From contig JANOXL010000330.1 of NCBI GenBank assembly GCA_031418395.1, forward strand, positions 1 to 24,246: a stretch of 24,246 nucleotides of DNA. Reading direction: 5' to 3'. The notes beneath the pieces are model-generated. The model did no database searches and was not told the origin of the DNA. It was given only the letters and a program-made list of their open reading frames with translations. The stretch comes from JANYCG01 sp031418395. Lineage in GTDB: Bacteria; Pseudomonadota; Gammaproteobacteria; Burkholderiales; Burkholderiaceae_C. Made by a program: the position numbers and the translations under genes. Each line of letters starts with the position of its first letter. Position 1 is the first letter of the stretch. Below are positions 22,193-24,246 of the stretch, in pieces.

Positions 22193-23113
22193 CTATTTTT
22201 GCCCGCCATGCCCCACATTCACCATCTTCATCGCCGACGCGATGAGCGCTGACACTTCCGTCATGTTGGACGGAACAATCAGCGTGGTGGTGGCATCTGA
22301 GGCGACTTTGGAATAAGCCTCGACGGCTTTTTCGGCCACTTTGAGCTGCACTGCCTGCTCGCCACCGGGCAGGCGAATAGCGGCGGCGATGCGTTCGATG
22401 GCACCGGCCGTTGCATCGGCCACGGCGGTGATGGACGCCGCTTCACCTGCCGCTTTGTTGATCACGGCCTGTTTTTCACCTTCCGAGCGGGCGATGAAGG
22501 CCTCGCGTTCGCCAGTGGCGATGTTGATCTGCTCTTGCCTGCGGCCTTCTGAGGCGGCGATCAGGGCGCGTTTTTCACGCTCAGCGGTGATCTGTGCCTG
22601 CATGGCATGCAAGATTTCCTTGGGCGGCGTGAGGTCCTTGATCTCGTACCGCAGCACCTTGACGCCCCAGTTCATCGCCGCTTCGTCGATGGCCTGCACC
22701 ACCTGCGCGTTGATGATGTCGCGCTCTTCGAAAGTTTTGTCGAGTTCGAGTTTGCCGATCACGCTGCGCAGTGAGGTTTGCGCCAGCTGCGAGATGGCGA
22801 TGATGTAGTTGCTGGAGCCATAACTGGCGCGCATGGCGTCGGTCACCTGGAAATACAGGATGCCATCGACCTGCAACTGCGTGTTGTCGCGCGTAATGCA
22901 GACCTGGCTGGCGATGTCCAGCGGGATCTCTTTGAGCACGTGTTTGTAGGCGACTTTGTCCACAAACGGGATCAGGATGTTGAGGCCGGGTGTGAGTGTT
23001 TTATGGTACTTGCCCAGGCGCTCGACGACCCAGGCATGTTGCTGCGGGACGATGCGCACGGCTTGTGCGGCGAACACCACCGCGATGATGAGCAGAATGA
23101 TGCCAGTGGTCAT
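22193..23113 (-). CDS. qmcA: SPFH/Band 7 membrane protein (QmcA/paraslipin type)
   Basis: A 306-residue membrane-anchored scaffold protein. A single N-terminal TM segment (GIILLIIAVVFAAQAV, about residues 4-19) precedes the SPFH domain with the hallmark VVERLGKYHKTLTPGLNILI and a long Ala/Glu-rich coiled coil (AQITAEREKRALIAASEGRR). Family members form oligomers in membrane microdomains. ATG 23113 is chosen since AGGGA lies about 6 bases upstream and the TM follows directly; the longer frame has no such site. It starts 31 bp after the nfeD-like gene, its usual partner, as in E. coli qmcA with ybbK. Confidence 0.92.
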   Translation of the reverse strand: MTTGIILLIIAVVFAAQAVRIVPQQHAWVVERLGKYHKTLTPGLNILIPFVDKVAYKHVLKEIPLDIASQVCITRDNTQLQVDGILYFQVTDAMRASYGSSNYIIAISQLAQTSLRSVIGKLELDKTFEERDIINAQVVQAIDEAAMNWGVKVLRYEIKDLTPPKEILHAMQAQITAEREKRALIAASEGRRQEQINIATGEREAFIARSEGEKQAVINKAAGEAASITAVADATAGAIERIAAAIRLPGGEQAVQLKVAEKAVEAYSKVASDATTTLIVPSNMTEVSALIASAMKMVNVGHGGQK

Positions 23114-23144
23114 AAGGTTCCCTAAGTGCGTTTCAATGGGTGGA

Positions 23145-23579
23145 TTAAATTTTTTCAAGAATGAGGCGGCTGCCAACCACCTCGACGATGCGATAGTTGC
23201 CTGCGCTGCCTGTCATGCCCGAACGTAGGGCAACGCTCCATTTCGCGCCGCGATACGTGGCCGTGGCTGTGCCATCAAACTGCCAGGCCCCGACGTACAC
23301 GTTTTCGCCAATATCCAGATTCACGTCACGGTTTTTACTGGCAGGTGCCGGTTGTCGTTGTTTGCCCCGCACCAGGCGCAGAATGAGCACTGACGCGCCA
23401 CCCACCAGCGCTGCGGCGGTCAACTGCAGTGGCAGCGAGAGCCCCAAATGCGCCGCAATGGCACCTGCGGCGAGGCCGATGGCGAGCATCAACAGATAAA
23501 ACGTGCCGGTGAGCAATTCAACGACGACCATGCCGCCCGCCAACAGCCACCAGATCGAAGAAAGTGCCAATGTGTTCAT
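23145..23579 (-). CDS. NfeD-family membrane protein (YbbK type)
   Basis: A 144-residue protein: two or three hydrophobic N-terminal segments (WWLLAGGMVVVELLTGTFYL, then LAIGLAAGAIAAHLG and LTAAALVGGASVLILRL) and a C-terminal soluble OB-fold-like domain (NVYVGAWQFDGTATATYRG ... YRIVEVVGSRLILEK). Short NfeD proteins occur next to SPFH proteins and are thought to work with them in the membrane. ATG 23579 is used, though the ribosome site is weak; a TTG at 23615 in the same frame is an alternative. It is divergent from the decarboxylase gene. Confidence 0.88.
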   Translation of the reverse strand: MNTLALSSIWWLLAGGMVVVELLTGTFYLLMLAIGLAAGAIAAHLGLSLPLQLTAAALVGGASVLILRLVRGKQRQPAPASKNRDVNLDIGENVYVGAWQFDGTATATYRGAKWSVALRSGMTGSAGNYRIVEVVGSRLILEKI

Positions 23580-23722
23580 AGCACCACATTTTGGGTCAAT
23601 TCCTTGCAAACGCAAGTGCAGGGGCGGCTTATTTCAATACACTTCGCGCCTGTTTTCAGTTTTTTCCGCTTTAGACGTCTTTTGCTCCCCGCCTGACTCC
23701 TGTTTGCCCCCGAAAGCCCGCC

Positions 23723-24246
23723 ATGAAATTTCGTTTCCCCATCGTCATCATCGACGAGGATTTCCGCTCTGAAAACACCTCCGGTTTGGGCATTCGCGCG
23801 CTGGCGCACGCCATCGAAACCGAAGGCTTTGAAATCCTCGGCGTGACCAGTTATGGCGACCTGAGCCAGTTCGCCCAGCAGCAAAGCCGTGCCAGCGCGT
23901 TCATCCTCTCGGTGGACGACGACGAGTTCACGCCTGGGCCAGATTTGGATCCGGCGGTGTTGAACCTGCGCCATTTCATTGAAGAAGTGCGCCGTAAAAA
24001 TCTGGATGTGCCGATTTACGTGTATGGCGAGACCAAAACTTCGCGCCACATCCCCAACGACATCCTGCGTGAGCTCCATGGTTTTATTCACATGTTTGAA
24101 GACACCCCGGAGTTTGTGGCGCGCCACATCATCCGTGAAGCAAAAAGTTACCTGGAGGGTGTGCAGCCGCCGTTTTTCAAGGCATTGCTGGATTACGCCG
24201 AAGACGGCTCATACAGTTGGCATTGCCCCGGCCACTCGGGTGGAGT
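23723..24246 (+). CDS. Orn/Lys/Arg decarboxylase, N-terminal part (runs off window)
   Basis: The first 174 codons of a PLP-dependent basic amino-acid decarboxylase (fold type I), cut by the window edge. The N-terminal wing domain has a response-regulator-like fold: FPIVIIDEDFRSENTSGLGI, then ILSVDDDEF and IYVYGETKTSRHIP. The main domain begins with the diagnostic DGSYSWHCPGHSGG at the edge. Full length in the family is about 710-760 residues, so roughly 550 are missing. Substrate (ornithine, lysine or arginine) cannot be assigned from this part. The start codon has no strong ribosome site; about 140 bases separate it from the divergent nfeD-like gene. Confidence 0.92.
   Translation, partial: MKFRFPIVIIDEDFRSENTSGLGIRALAHAIETEGFEILGVTSYGDLSQFAQQQSRASAFILSVDDDEFTPGPDLDPAVLNLRHFIEEVRRKNLDVPIYVYGETKTSRHIPNDILRELHGFIHMFEDTPEFVARHIIREAKSYLEGVQPPFFKALLDYAEDGSYSWHCPGHSGG

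Noticed and set aside
1..24246. CRISPR array, prophage, insertion-sequence transposase, integrase or biosynthetic cluster
   Set aside because: I looked for regularly spaced direct repeats, transposase or phage genes on both strands and found none. The only tandem array is the 8-bp one at 4661-4716, which is far too short-period for CRISPR.

Overview
The window reads as a chromosomal segment from a betaproteobacterium of the order Burkholderiales, most likely Comamonadaceae (Rhodoferax or Polaromonas type). This rests on the protein sequences, on the neighbourhoods lptF-lptG / pepA-holC and hrpA / argA, and on the kinds of small dispersed repeats present. That placement is inference; no 16S gene is present. 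Genes are dense and GC-rich, with a few sharply AT-rich islets.

Layout. 1-2400: the 3' end of an unidentified gene, then fpr (ferredoxin-NADP reductase), a repeat-filled gap of about 760 bp, and dsbB. 2401-4720: argA and a vapBC-type toxin-antitoxin pair on the minus strand, with an 8-bp tandem repeat array over the predicted vapBC promoter. 4733-8812: hrpA, a long DEAH RNA helicase gene carrying two in-frame repeat-like insertions. 8813-12309: a 19-residue membrane peptide gene, a DMT exporter, a Tat-exported Rieske protein, a conserved small protein and a secreted protein. 12417-18132, all minus: the closely packed run lptF, lptG, cbiX-like chelatase, PAP2 phosphatase, cysB and a methionine-type aminotransferase. 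18169-21780, plus: pepA, holC, a small conserved gene, then a branched-chain amino-acid binding protein with a strong terminator. 21886-22018: tRNA-Ser(GGA) and its terminator. 22193-23579, minus: nfeD-like and qmcA-like membrane proteins. 23723 to the edge: the N-terminal part of an Orn/Lys/Arg decarboxylase.

Functional links. lptF and lptG form the inner-membrane channel of LPS export. cbiX (siroheme chelatase), cysB (sulfur regulator) and the aminotransferase (methionine salvage type) suggest a sulfur theme within the same run. holC overlaps pepA as in many proteobacteria. NfeD and the SPFH protein are a standard membrane pair.

The most notable unexplained signals are: (1) a four-copy element, AGGTCTCG followed by exactly 17 nt and then GCTA, always in an AT-rich islet and in the same orientation, with one copy translated in frame inside hrpA; (2) two inverted copies of a 125-bp structured element whose stems differ in sequence but keep pairing; (3) the 8-bp tandem array at the vapBC/hrpA divergent promoter; (4) the 19-residue membrane peptide.
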